A stretch of 64,000 nt of DNA, taken from Rhizobium sp. R711 (GTDB lineage Bacteria; Pseudomonadota; Alphaproteobacteria; Rhizobiales; Rhizobiaceae). The stretch spans positions 1,054,001 to 1,118,000 of the forward strand of contig NZ_LOKZ01000001.1 in the NCBI RefSeq assembly GCF_002211365.1. The letters run 5' to 3'. The notes under the pieces are model-generated. The model was not told where the DNA came from. It worked only from the letters and a program-made list of their open reading frames with translations, and did no database searches. This document shows, piece after piece, positions 17,176 to 26,334 of this stretch. The first letter of the stretch is position 1; every line of letters starts with the position of its first letter. A program made the translations under genes and the position numbers.

Positions 17176-18732
17176 TCAGTTGCTCCGCTGTAACAACCAT
17201 TTCTGGATGATCGGAACGTCCGCGTCGCCGAGGTCGTGTCCGCCGGAAATGACATCCGAATCGACGGTCGCTCCCGATTGCCTCAGACGCGTCTCAAGCT
17301 CGCTGGCGTACTTGCCATAGGCATCCGTCTTTCCGCTGATGACCAGGAGATCCGTGCCCTTGAGATCGGCGTGCGGATAGGTCTTCAGGACTGACATGGA
17401 GCGCAGCAGGACCGCCTTGTGCACCAGATTCGGATGCAGATAGAGCAGTGAGTTGAGCAGGTTCGCGCCATTGGAATAGCCGACATAGACGATCTTTTTC
17501 GGATCCAGTCCATATGAGGATACGGCGCCTTCGATGAAGGCGGCAAAGGCCTCGGCCTCGCTCTTGATGTCGTCCTGGTCGAAGGAGAATGGCGTGATGC
17601 GCTTATACCAGCGCGGAATGCCCTCTTCGGTCGCCCGTCCGCGTACGCCAAGCAGCGTGGCATGCGGGGCAACCTCGTGCAGCAGGGGCATTAGTGTTGT
17701 TTCGTTCCCGCCCGAGCCATGCAACAGGACGAAGACATTGCCGTCGGGGTCTGGCGGGGTATAGAAGCGGTGCACGAAGGGCAGGTCGCGATAATTGATA
17801 CGCGGCTCGCCGGGCATCGAAAACTGCGGAAGAACGACCTTCAGATCCTTGAGATCGGTGATCGGATCCTTGGGAACGAAAAGCTTGGTGCCAAGCGTGG
17901 CCTGTGGCTCGTCCACCGTCATGCCGGGCTTGTCGGTCGCCAGTTCGATCAGGGTTCCGCCCGGCTCGCGGGCGTAGAGCGATTCGAAATAATTGCGATC
18001 GTGCAGGTTCGTCGCAGACGCGCCGCTCTCCTTCAACGCATCGTGAACCTTGTGAAGCCGCTCTACGCTGGTAGCGCGGAACGCGACGTGATCAGCCGTC
18101 CCCGGACCCGGAGCGCCGGACCAGAACCCCTGGGCATTCCTGACGTCGACGATATCGCCGGATTCTGACACAAGCCGATCGATGTTGCCGCGATTGGCCT
18201 GGAAGCGATAACCGAAATGGCGCTCCACGAAGTCGCGGCTTTCGGTCGGCGTTTCCGTCAGCATGGTAACGCCGCGCACGCGTTGAACCGCGTGCTCCAC
18301 CGGCACACCCGCCCCATCCCAAACGGCCGAAGATTTCAGATCGCGGGCTCCGGCGAGCTTGACGATGATGTTGTCGGGATCCTTCAGGCGCAGGACTGGT
18401 TCACCAAACTCATCGACCGGACCTTCCGAACGGATCCCGAAACTCATGCCGCGCGTCAGCCAATAACCGATGCTGGCGGGATCGATGGCAAGCGACAACT
18501 CACCGATCTGGCTGTGGCCGACGCGCCCGGGCGAGCCGTCTTCCCATACGAGGAAGGTTACCAGCGAACCGGGGCTGCCTTTGGCGTCTCCGTAAAAGAG
18601 GTGAAGCTGTGTGGCGTCTTCGAAGCCGGCGGTCTGTTTGACCAGCCGCATGCCGAGAAACCCCGCGTAGAAATCCACGTTTGCCTGTACCTTTCGGGTG
18701 ATAAGGGTCACGTGATGGATGCCAGATACCAT
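17176..18732 (-). CDS. Glyoxalase-type ring-cleaving dioxygenase fused to alpha/beta-hydrolase (MhqO-MhqD-like)
   Basis: 518-residue two-enzyme fusion. The N-terminal ~320 residues form two VOC (glyoxalase/extradiol dioxygenase) modules: SGIHHVTLITRKVQANVDFYA carries the first metal His, a second VOC starts at RVRGVTMLTETPTES, and REPGGTLIELATD holds the metal Glu; this matches MhqO/YdfO, implicated in quinone ring cleavage. The C-terminal part is a carboxylesterase-type hydrolase like MhqD: FVLLHGSGGNET (oxyanion), VGYSNGANLL (Ser nucleophile), SGKTDAYG (Asp) and SGGHDLG (His). The two activities are separate genes in Bacillus. I start at the ATG matching VOC homology; an upstream extension to 18837 is possible. 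Confidence 0.85.
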   Translation of the reverse strand: MVSGIHHVTLITRKVQANVDFYAGFLGMRLVKQTAGFEDATQLHLFYGDAKGSPGSLVTFLVWEDGSPGRVGHSQIGELSLAIDPASIGYWLTRGMSFGIRSEGPVDEFGEPVLRLKDPDNIIVKLAGARDLKSSAVWDGAGVPVEHAVQRVRGVTMLTETPTESRDFVERHFGYRFQANRGNIDRLVSESGDIVDVRNAQGFWSGAPGPGTADHVAFRATSVERLHKVHDALKESGASATNLHDRNYFESLYAREPGGTLIELATDKPGMTVDEPQATLGTKLFVPKDPITDLKDLKVVLPQFSMPGEPRINYRDLPFVHRFYTPPDPDGNVFVLLHGSGGNETTLMPLLHEVAPHATLLGVRGRATEEGIPRWYKRITPFSFDQDDIKSEAEAFAAFIEGAVSSYGLDPKKIVYVGYSNGANLLNSLLYLHPNLVHKAVLLRSMSVLKTYPHADLKGTDLLVISGKTDAYGKYASELETRLRQSGATVDSDVISGGHDLGDADVPIIQKWLLQRSN

Positions 18733-18976
18733 TGAATACAGTCCGGATGGCTTGGAGGGCGACGTAAGCGCCAGAATCAGTGCGATTATAAACGTCATGC
18801 CGTTGCAGTTGGAGCTTGCTTCGAATGTTCTGCCCAAAGAACTAGAGTATCTCCGCGTGGCTGCAAATCCAAACTGTCCAGTTCGTCCAGAACGTCGAGG
18901 AATTGCCGGAGGGTGGCGGTTGATCGTGGAGGCGCTTGCGCCGGGGCCGCGGAATCTCCCTCCATTGAAAATAAAG

Positions 18977-19002
18977 GGGCGCCGGTTCTGCAGCCGGCGC
19001 CC
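18977..19002 (-). terminator. Terminator of secDF
   Basis: 9-bp stem GGGCGCCGG/CCGGCGCCC with an 8-base loop lies 27 bases after the secDF stop (minus strand), followed on that strand by CTTTATTTTC, a moderately T-rich tail. It fits an intrinsic terminator. Confidence 0.65.
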
Positions 19003-19028
19003 TCATTTCATTCAGCTCAGCATCATAC

Positions 19029-21584
19029 TCAGCCGGCGGTCTTGCGCGGCTGGCCCTCTTGCGGAGGAATGATCTCTGCTTCGGGTTCGGCCGCGGTGAG
19101 GGCCTTGCCGTGGCGGCGACGCCAGTCGCCGAGGAAGAGCAGGATCGGCGCTGCGATGAAGATCGACGAAGCGCCAGCAACGAGGATGCCGAAGACCATC
19201 GGGATCGCGAAGCTCGAGACCGCGCTGCCGCCCCAGATCGCCATCGGCAGCAGGGCGAGGAAGGCCGTCGCGTTGGTGTAGAGGCTTCGTGCCAGCGTCT
19301 CGTTGATCGACCGGTCGATGATTTCGCGCAGCGGCATCGACTTATAGAGCCGCATGTTTTCGCGCATGCGGTCATAGACCACGACCTTATCGTTCACCGA
19401 ATAGCCGACGAGCGTCAGGATTGCGGCGATGGCGGTGAGGTTGAAGTCGAGGCCGGTCAGCGCAAAGAAGCCGATCGCCTTGGTCACGTCAAGGATGAGC
19501 GTGACGATGGCGCCCACAGCGAATGGCCACTCGAAGCGCCACCAGATGTAGAACAGCATCGCCAAGCTTGCGATAACGACCGACAGGATGCCGGCCCAGG
19601 CAAGCTCGCCGCTGACCTTCGGGCCGATGACGTCGGTGCCGGTCACGGTTGCCGACGGGTCGATCTTGATGATCTCCGCCTTCAGCTTCTCGACGGCTGC
19701 CGTCTGGGCTTCTTCTCCACCGTCCTGGCGCTGCGCGCGCACCGCCATGGTGTTGTTGTCACCGTAGGTTTGGAGTGAGACTTCGCCGAGGCCAAGGCCG
19801 TTCAAGCCTTCGCGGAAGCGACCGAGATCGGCGGCCTCCTGCGTCTTAACCGACATCTGGATGCCGCCGCGGAAGTCGACGCCGTAGTTGAGGCCCGGAT
19901 GAATGAAGAGCACGACCGAGGCGATCGACAGAAGCGCCGAGACCGTCACGCCGAAGAAGCGAGCCTTCATGAACTGGATGTGGCGGCCGTAAGGATTGAA
20001 CATCATCGGTATCAGCGGACGGATGTTCAGGACCTTCAGCTTACGACGACGCGTGATCTCGATCATCGTTACACGAACGAATGCGACGGACGTGAACATC
20101 GAGATGATCAGGCCAAGCGCCATGGTCACGGCAAAGCCGCGAACCGGGCCAGTACCGAACCAGAACAGGATCGCCGCCGCGATCAGCGCCGTCATGTTAC
20201 CGTCGATGATCGTGGAATAGGCGCGGCGGAAACCGGTGTCGATGGCGGCAAAGGCGCTCTTGCCCTTGCGCGTCTCTTCGCGGATGCGCTCGTTGATGAG
20301 AACGTTCGCGTCAACCGCAAGACCGATACCGAGAACGACACCCGCGATACCTGGCAGGGTGAGCGTCGCGCCCACGAGCGTCAGGGCCGAGAAGGTCAGG
20401 ATCGTGTGGACGAGCAGCGCGAAGTTCGCAAGGAAGCCCCACGTGCCGTACAAGATGAAGATGAACGCTGCGACGAGCACGAAGCCGACGAGACCCGAAT
20501 AGATACCCATGCGGATAGCGTCTGCGCCGAGGTCAGCACCGACGGTGCGTTCTTCGATGACGGTGAGCTTGGCGGGCAAGGCACCGGCGCGCAGCATGGC
20601 GGCGAGCGTGGTTGCACTCTCGGCCGAGAAGCTGCCGGAAATCTGGCCGGAGCCGCCGGTGATCGGTTCGCGGATGACAGGTGCGCTCAGAACCTTGTCG
20701 TCGAGGACGATGGCGAAGGGATTGCCAACGTTCTGGCGGGTGATTTCGGCAAATCGGGTTGCGCCGGCGCTGTCGAAGCGGAAGCTGACGACCGGCTCAT
20801 GCGTGTTTGGATCGAAGCTGACGCGGGCATCCGAGAGGCGGTCACCCGAGATCTCGACGCGGTCGAGAACAGGATAGGTATTGCCCTTTTCGTCCTGCAG
20901 CATCGTTACGCCCGGTCCTGGCTGGTTGTTCGGGGCGAGCATGTGGAAGGACATCTTCGCGGTCGAGCCGAGAAGCTGGCGAAGGCGGGACGGGTCCTGT
21001 GCACCTGGGAGCTGTACGAGCACGCGGTTCCCGCCGATACGCTGGATCGTCGGTTCGGCAACGCCGACCTGGTCGACGCGCTGGCGAATGACTTCGAGGC
21101 TCTGCTGAACGGCCGAGTCGACGTTTGCCGCGATGCCGGCGGGCGAGAAGGCGACGATGATATTGCCGCCATTGGTTGTTACCGAGAGATCGGACTGGCC
21201 AGCGCTGAGGCCGGTGGCGATCGCGTTGCCGAGGGTTTTCAGCTGCGTGACGGCTTCGTCGCTCTGGGCCGGATCGGTCAAGGTGACAACGATCTGGTTC
21301 TGGTTGCGGACGATCGACTTGGTCTGGATACTCTTCTCACGAAGCACGCGACGGGCGTCCTGCAGGAGAGATTGCAGGCGCTCACGGGTCAGGTCAGCTT
21401 CGTCGACTTCGAGAACGAGGTGCGAGCCGCCGCGAAGGTCGAGACCGAGCGAAACCCGGTTGTGTGGCAACCATGAAGGCAAGCGGTCGAGCGTTGATTG
21501 CGGCAGTGCGTTCGGCAAAGCGATCAGAATGCCGAGGAGAATGATCACCGTATAGGTGAACACCAGCCATGGTGAATTACGCAT
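19029..21584 (-). CDS. secDF: Protein translocase subunit SecDF (fused SecD-SecF)
   Basis: 851-residue fusion of SecD and SecF, which use the proton gradient to pull preproteins through SecYEG into the periplasm. The SecD half has an N-terminal helix, SLGLDLRGGSHLVLEV, a large periplasmic P1 domain and six helices with VVLGIGLAVDANVLINERI; the SecF half has LNYGVDFRGGIQM and ILTLVGYSVNDKVVVYDR before its last helices. About 12 membrane segments in total. Many bacteria split these into two genes; rhizobia can carry a fused form. No yajC is adjacent here. Confidence 0.96.
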   Translation of the reverse strand: MRNSPWLVFTYTVIILLGILIALPNALPQSTLDRLPSWLPHNRVSLGLDLRGGSHLVLEVDEADLTRERLQSLLQDARRVLREKSIQTKSIVRNQNQIVVTLTDPAQSDEAVTQLKTLGNAIATGLSAGQSDLSVTTNGGNIIVAFSPAGIAANVDSAVQQSLEVIRQRVDQVGVAEPTIQRIGGNRVLVQLPGAQDPSRLRQLLGSTAKMSFHMLAPNNQPGPGVTMLQDEKGNTYPVLDRVEISGDRLSDARVSFDPNTHEPVVSFRFDSAGATRFAEITRQNVGNPFAIVLDDKVLSAPVIREPITGGSGQISGSFSAESATTLAAMLRAGALPAKLTVIEERTVGADLGADAIRMGIYSGLVGFVLVAAFIFILYGTWGFLANFALLVHTILTFSALTLVGATLTLPGIAGVVLGIGLAVDANVLINERIREETRKGKSAFAAIDTGFRRAYSTIIDGNMTALIAAAILFWFGTGPVRGFAVTMALGLIISMFTSVAFVRVTMIEITRRRKLKVLNIRPLIPMMFNPYGRHIQFMKARFFGVTVSALLSIASVVLFIHPGLNYGVDFRGGIQMSVKTQEAADLGRFREGLNGLGLGEVSLQTYGDNNTMAVRAQRQDGGEEAQTAAVEKLKAEIIKIDPSATVTGTDVIGPKVSGELAWAGILSVVIASLAMLFYIWWRFEWPFAVGAIVTLILDVTKAIGFFALTGLDFNLTAIAAILTLVGYSVNDKVVVYDRMRENMRLYKSMPLREIIDRSINETLARSLYTNATAFLALLPMAIWGGSAVSSFAIPMVFGILVAGASSIFIAAPILLFLGDWRRRHGKALTAAEPEAEIIPPQEGQPRKTAG

Positions 21585-21676
21585 GTTGTTGTTTATCCTT
21601 GATAACGCTTGAGCCTGCGCTCCTCGCGCAGGCGGCGTGTCTTAAAAGCAATGGAAAGCGCCGGGTAGGCGCGCAT

Positions 21677-22099
21677 TCATGCCGCGGCCGCTGGCGGGCC
21701 ATGCGAATCGTAAGCCTTGCCATCGGCAGCATGAAGCTGCGGGGGGAAGGCGACCGGATACGTGGGCTCCCCAGTTGAGAGGAGCGCGATTCTAGGCGTT
21801 ACGCTTGTTGCCGCGCTACCGGAATCATAGGGAGTATATTTGAAGGCCTGCTTGCGCTCGGGGGTCAAGATGCCGCGAACGACGTCTCGCGCGCTTACCT
21901 GCGGCGGCTGGCTGTCCTTGCTGGACGAAGAAACCGAATTCGGGCCGCGCGTCGGACCGATGACGAGATTGCCGCCGAGCAGCAGACCGAGATAGGCGAA
22001 AATGGCAACGACCAGGGAGATCGCAACGCGGCTGCTCATGCGGCGCGCGTCGAGCCTCATCTCGTGATCATTTGGATTTTCAACCTCGTACCGGCTCAA
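21677..22099 (-). CDS. Hypothetical single-pass membrane protein
   Basis: Up to 140 residues with one membrane helix (SSRVAISLVVAIFAYLGLLL) near the N-terminus and a proline/serine-rich periplasmic tail. An N-in topology with a single anchor is likely. The start is uncertain: the longest frame begins at a TTG at 22099, with an ATG at 22060 that keeps the helix. It lies 15 bases after the antiporter stop and upstream of secDF on the same strand, so it may be co-transcribed. No family recognised. Confidence 0.55.
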   Translation of the reverse strand: MSRYEVENPNDHEMRLDARRMSSRVAISLVVAIFAYLGLLLGGNLVIGPTRGPNSVSSSSKDSQPPQVSARDVVRGILTPERKQAFKYTPYDSGSAATSVTPRIALLSTGEPTYPVAFPPQLHAADGKAYDSHGPPAAAA

Positions 22100-22114
22100 C
22101 GGCGCAAAAGTCTC

Positions 22115-23920
22115 TCATTCTTTATCGGGAGAAGGCGCTTCCTCGGCTGCGATTGTAGCAGTCTCGGCTTTGTCTTCATAGGGCACACTGTCATGATGCA
22201 CTTGGGCCAGCCGGTCAACCATGCCCATGGCGATTTCTCGTTCGCCCATGATGACGGTGTCTGCACCGTATTCCTTCAATGCCTCGACCTCGGCGTCCGA
22301 ATGCGCGCGCGCCACGATCAGGATGGATGGGGTGATGGCGCGGCCTTGCTCGGCAATACGGCAGGCCTCGAACGCGTTGGGAATGGCGACGACAAGACTG
22401 CGCGCGCCGGCGAGGTTCGCAAGGTCGAGTACCTCGCGCGAAACCGCATTGCCGCTGATCGCTTCGATTCCCTGGTCCCGAAGTTCCCCAATGCGCTTGT
22501 CCGAGTCCTCGATCACAAGGAAAGGCGTCCCGGACGATTTGAGGTTCTGCCCTACGATGCTGCCGACGCGACCGTAGCCGACAAGGATTGCGTGTCCACG
22601 AAGGGTTGTCGGTTGCACATCATCCGCTACCGCCGGTTCTTCAGCCGGCTCCGGTGCCGCCGGCTCCGCGGCAGACTCGTCGCGCTTCGTGCGCTCCAAC
22701 AACAGACGCAGGCGATCGCAACCGTAGAAGAGTAGCGGGTTGAGAATGATCGAGATGATGGCGCCCGCCAGGATGAGGTCGCGTCCCTCCTCTGGCAGCA
22801 GGCCGAGAGAGACGCCCAGCGTCGCCAGGATAAAGGAGAATTCGCCGATCTGCCCAAGGCTCGCGGAAATAGTCAGCGCCGTGCCGACGGGCTTCCGGAA
22901 CAACAGCACGATCAGGAAGGCGGCGATCGACTTTCCAATCACGATAATGAAGAGAGTGGCAAGCAGCAATAACGGCTTCTGGACAACAATATTCGGATCA
23001 AAGAGCATGCCGACCGAGACGAAAAACAGCACCGCGAAGGCATCGCGAAGCGGAAGGCTCTCCTGGGCGGCACGATGGCTGAGCTCGCTTTCGGCGAGGA
23101 CCATGCCGGCAAAGAAGGCGCCGAGCGCCAGCGAAACACCGAAGAGCTTGGAGGCGCCGAAGGCGACGCCGAGAGCGATTGCCAGGACACCGAGGCGGAA
23201 CAGCTCTCGGGATCCGGTGTGGGCGATGCGGTGCATCGTCCAGGGAATGATCCGTCGCCCGAAAACCAGCATCAGCCCGACAAACAGCGCGACCTTGACG
23301 AGGGTCATGACGATTATGCCACCGATGCCGAGGTCGAGGCCGAAGAGCCTATTGATCGCGGCAGAAAGGGGTTCGACCGTCGCGTGATCCCCGCCGCCGA
23401 TACTGGCCGCGGCCGGGATGAGGACAAGCGCCAGAACCATTGCGAGGTCCTCGACGATCAGCCAACCGACCGCGATCTTGCCGCGATCGGTCTCGATCAG
23501 CCGTCGCTCCTGCAGCGCCTTCAAGAGGACGACTGTCGAAGCGACGGAAAGAGCAAGTCCAAAGACGAGGCTCCCTCCCGTCGGCCATCCCATCAGTGCG
23601 CCCAGTCCCCAGCCGAGCAATGTGGCAAATCCGATCTGCGCGATCGCGCCTGGGACCGCGATGCCACGAACGGACAGGAGATCTTTAAGGGAGAAGTGCA
23701 GCCCGACACCGAACATAAGCAGGATGACGCCGATCTCGGCGAGTTCGGGCGCAAGGCTCTGGTCGGCGACGTAACCCGGCGTATGCGGGCCAGCGAGAAC
23801 GCCGGCCACAAGATATCCGACCAGGGGAGGCAGTCGCAGCTTGTTGGAAAGCGCGCCGAGAAGGAACGCAAGCACGAGGCCTCCGACGATTGTCGAAATC
23901 AGGGGCGTATCGTGCGGCAT
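22115..23920 (-). CDS. ybaL: YbaL/Kef-type monovalent cation:proton antiporter with RCK_N domain
   Basis: 601-residue CPA2 antiporter: 12 or so helices covering the first ~390 residues (starting PLISTIVGGLVLAFLLGAL, with GVILLMFGVGLHFSLKDLL typical of Kef/YbaL), a charged linker, then a cytosolic RCK_N NAD-binding domain with ILVGYGRVGSIVGQNL and a following strand ending VIEDSD. It probably exchanges K+ or Na+ for H+ and is gated by nucleotide or redox state. CAGGAGAGAG precedes the ATG at 23920; a GTG three bases earlier is also possible. It is divergent from the HTH gene. Confidence 0.9.
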   Translation of the reverse strand: MPHDTPLISTIVGGLVLAFLLGALSNKLRLPPLVGYLVAGVLAGPHTPGYVADQSLAPELAEIGVILLMFGVGLHFSLKDLLSVRGIAVPGAIAQIGFATLLGWGLGALMGWPTGGSLVFGLALSVASTVVLLKALQERRLIETDRGKIAVGWLIVEDLAMVLALVLIPAAASIGGGDHATVEPLSAAINRLFGLDLGIGGIIVMTLVKVALFVGLMLVFGRRIIPWTMHRIAHTGSRELFRLGVLAIALGVAFGASKLFGVSLALGAFFAGMVLAESELSHRAAQESLPLRDAFAVLFFVSVGMLFDPNIVVQKPLLLLATLFIIVIGKSIAAFLIVLLFRKPVGTALTISASLGQIGEFSFILATLGVSLGLLPEEGRDLILAGAIISIILNPLLFYGCDRLRLLLERTKRDESAAEPAAPEPAEEPAVADDVQPTTLRGHAILVGYGRVGSIVGQNLKSSGTPFLVIEDSDKRIGELRDQGIEAISGNAVSREVLDLANLAGARSLVVAIPNAFEACRIAEQGRAITPSILIVARAHSDAEVEALKEYGADTVIMGEREIAMGMVDRLAQVHHDSVPYEDKAETATIAAEEAPSPDKE

Positions 23921-23999
23921 CACTCTCTCCTGAACTAGAAATCCCGGCTAAAACATGACATATATGGCTTATTTCAACCAATATGGGTGGTTTGACATT

Positions 24000-24260
24000 A
24001 TGGGTCAAGGCGCAAAGGAAACAATTCTGACACCGGCACTCTGCCGAGCCGCTCGCGGATTGCTTGACTGGACGCAGCTCGACCTCGCAGAGCATGCGGC
24101 CGTGTCTCGCAGCACAATCCGCGACTATGAAGGAAAGCACCACGAAATTCATCGTGCAACCGAGGCGCAGTTGCGTCTTGCCTTCGAAAAAGGCGGCGTC
24201 GTGTTTGTGGAGGTTGAGGGGTCGGGAACGTGCCTTGGGCTCCCATCCGTCCCGAAGTGA
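24000..24260 (+). CDS. Small XRE-type helix-turn-helix regulator
   Basis: 86-residue DNA-binding protein: LTPALCRAARGLLDWTQLDLAEHAAVSRSTIRDYE is a canonical XRE HTH with a recognition helix at SRSTIRDYE, and a short C-terminal strand region (KGGVVFVEVEG) probably mediates dimerisation. GGTGG lies 8 bases before the ATG at 24000; an upstream in-frame ATG at 23955 is less likely. It is divergent from the antiporter with only 79 bases between starts, so it may regulate that gene or itself; this is inferred from position. Confidence 0.75.
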   Translation: MGQGAKETILTPALCRAARGLLDWTQLDLAEHAAVSRSTIRDYEGKHHEIHRATEAQLRLAFEKGGVVFVEVEGSGTCLGLPSVPK

Positions 24261-24264
24261 CGGT

Positions 24265-25686
24265 CTATTTGCCGGTGAGGCAGGCCGGTGAAATCCTGTA
24301 GGAAAAGATCGTCTTGCCGCGATAATAGCCTTCAACCGGCTGCCAGCTCCGGACCAACTCGGGCGTTTGTGCGCAGTCCACCGGATGCGTCGTCACGAAA
24401 AGAACACTCTCGGCAACATCGCTCGGCAGGGCAAAGGTCTGCTCGTAATAGTTGTCTGGTGCATCGGATGGTGGCTTTGCGTATATGCGGACAGGATCGT
24501 CTCGCAGCGTGTGGAACATGTCTGCCAGCAAGTCGCGGCTGTCGCTGACAATGATTGGGATAACCGATTGACGCGCCACCTCGCCAGCCTCGCGGCTGAT
24601 CGCACTGCGGCCGAGATAGCGCTTCATGATCTCGTTGCCGTTCGGCAGCACCAGCTGGTGCGCAAAGACCGCGGCGAGCGGAAACAGGAAACTGGCCGTG
24701 CCATTTATCATCAGCGAGATGCGCAATCCCTTTGGCCAGAGACGGTCAAGCAGCCATACGGCAAGCATCGTTCCCGCGATATAGGCGGTCACACCCCAGT
24801 TGGCATAGGCCTTGGCGACCAGTGCTTGAAGCGTGATCAGCAGAACGACCGGCATCGATAGCCAGATCAGCAACCTTTCCCGCGGCTCGCTCTTGTCCTT
24901 GATCGCGCGCGCGACGGCCCAGAGCATCGCGAAGAACACGATCGGTCCGACGACGCCGAATTGTGCCACGAAAAATTCCAGGCCTCCGGCAACGTCGATG
25001 CGAAGCTTGCTCCAATGCGCGATGTTGGTGGTGTGGCGAACGGTTGTGCCGTCGTGGGCAAGATTCCACCAGAGGTTCGGCGCTGCGACGGCAACCGCAA
25101 CGATGACGGATATGAAGAAATCGCGCCAGGCTATACGTGCGCTGGGAAGCAGAATGAGCGCGATCAGCCCTCCGGGAACAACAAAGAGGATCGCGTACTT
25201 CGACAGAAAGGCACAGCCGAAGGCAAATCCCATAAGAAGGGCGAGACCCGCGGAACGCTTCGCGGTCTGGCCGAAATAGGCCCACAGCGCGACGGTCAGG
25301 AAAAAGAGAAGCACGACATCCGTGGAGAAGAACACCGATGACAGCGCAACGCCCGGCAGGGTGATGAAGGTGACACCGGTCCACCCTTCGATGTCGGACC
25401 CGACAAAACGCTTGGCAGTCTTCATCATCATGATTGCGGTCGCCATATGGATCAGCGGTCCGCAAAGCCTGATCCAATAGATCGATGTCGATCCCGCAAG
25501 CTCGGTCATTGCCCGAATGACCCAGGCGATCATCGGCGGCTTTGAATAGTAGCCGAAGTCGAGATGCTGCGACCAGAGCCAGTATTGCGCCTCATCGACG
25601 AATAGATCAGTCGTGTCGAAATGAAGGGTGATCACTCGCCAGAGCGTCACGCCGAGAATGATAAAGAGGCCAAGTCTGGCGGACAT
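24265..25686 (-). CDS. Glycosyltransferase family 39 (PMT/ArnT-like) membrane protein
   Basis: 473-residue integral-membrane glycosyltransferase of the GT39/ArnT group, which uses polyprenyl-phosphate sugars at the periplasmic face. The N-terminal loop has the diagnostic acidic pair and aromatic run (DLFVDEAQYWLWSQHLDFGYYSKPP begins at DLFVDEAQY), followed by about ten helices and a periplasmic C-terminal domain of ~130 residues with DSRDLLADMFHTL. The start at 25686 (ATG) is preferred over a TTG at 25710. Its stop lies 4 bases past the stop of the convergent HTH gene. The acceptor (lipid A, LPS core or protein) is unknown. Confidence 0.82.
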   Translation of the reverse strand: MSARLGLFIILGVTLWRVITLHFDTTDLFVDEAQYWLWSQHLDFGYYSKPPMIAWVIRAMTELAGSTSIYWIRLCGPLIHMATAIMMMKTAKRFVGSDIEGWTGVTFITLPGVALSSVFFSTDVVLLFFLTVALWAYFGQTAKRSAGLALLMGFAFGCAFLSKYAILFVVPGGLIALILLPSARIAWRDFFISVIVAVAVAAPNLWWNLAHDGTTVRHTTNIAHWSKLRIDVAGGLEFFVAQFGVVGPIVFFAMLWAVARAIKDKSEPRERLLIWLSMPVVLLITLQALVAKAYANWGVTAYIAGTMLAVWLLDRLWPKGLRISLMINGTASFLFPLAAVFAHQLVLPNGNEIMKRYLGRSAISREAGEVARQSVIPIIVSDSRDLLADMFHTLRDDPVRIYAKPPSDAPDNYYEQTFALPSDVAESVLFVTTHPVDCAQTPELVRSWQPVEGYYRGKTIFSYRISPACLTGK

Positions 25687-25787
25687 GAACGGAAGTTCCG
25701 TTAAACGCAAACGCAGTAGTAGAGCCGAAGTTTAGCGCGCCGGCGTGCCGGGCGCGTGGCTGGTCTTTACCGCCTAGTTATGGAAAT

Positions 25788-25901
25788 TCAAAGGACGCGC
25801 AGGGAAATTTGGCCGCGGGTCGCTTCGATGCGGTCCAGCAGCGTAACGGCCGCGAGAACAGCAATTGCGAGGAAGCAAGACCCCAATCCGAGAACAATCA
25901 T
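25788..25901 (-). CDS. Candidate 37-residue single-helix membrane protein
   Basis: A short frame, MIVLGLGSCFLAIAVLAAV followed by TLLDRIEATRGQISLRVL, encodes one clean membrane helix and a short basic cytosolic tail. AGAAGGA lies 7 bases before the ATG. It sits alone between the GT39 and icpA genes, overlapping a longer, implausible frame. The RBS, helix and absence of competing genes support it, but no homologue is known to me. Confidence 0.4.
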   Translation of the reverse strand: MIVLGLGSCFLAIAVLAAVTLLDRIEATRGQISLRVL

Positions 25902-26334
25902 TGCCCAATCCTTCTGACGTCATGTCACGGTTATTTCTGGGCGTATAACACAAAGCTTGCGCCGGACTTGTAGCAGCGATGCAACGCAAGCCCAGTAATT
26001 CGTAGATGGTTATTAGGGCCTGCTGGAAAGTCGACATTCATAAAATACGCATTAACCTTCAGGCAAGGAATTAACCATAAACATTGCATGAAACGTCGGA
26101 ATGGGAAAATTCACTCGTTCCCACCAGGCATGACGCCGCACCGCCGTACCGGTCGATCCGGAATCCATCTCATCAAGCAGCTCCGAAGCAGAATCTACTG
26201 ATCGGGAGGCTTCAGGCCGCCGGCGGCGGCCGGAGGCAAGCCACCTGTCAGCAACGTACCTGCCGCTCGGGGTAATAGATTAGTGACGGGCCTCTTGCCC
26301 GGCATGTGGTTGGGGACAGGCGTTGGGGCAGGAA
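25902..26334. other. Upstream region of the chemotaxis operon
   Basis: About 430 bases without a convincing gene. It contains two ATTAACC sequences (26051 and 26070), the second extending to TTAACCAT, which equals the published CtrA half-site. The promoter of icpA-cheS-cheY and later genes must lie here. No full TTAA-N7-TTAA box is visible. Confidence 0.45.

Noticed and set aside
19899..21476. Plus-strand frame (525 aa) opposite secDF
   Set aside because: Antisense shadow of secDF; very Glu/Arg/Asp-rich and lacks a ribosome site.
24265..25710. TTG start at 25710 for the GT39 gene
   Set aside because: The ATG at 25686 better fits the membrane helix start; the upstream TTG lacks a ribosome site.
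25774..26037. Minus-strand frame of 87 aa before the che operon
   Set aside because: Cys/Arg/Pro-rich, with no RBS; it overlaps the better 37-residue candidate and probably is not translated.
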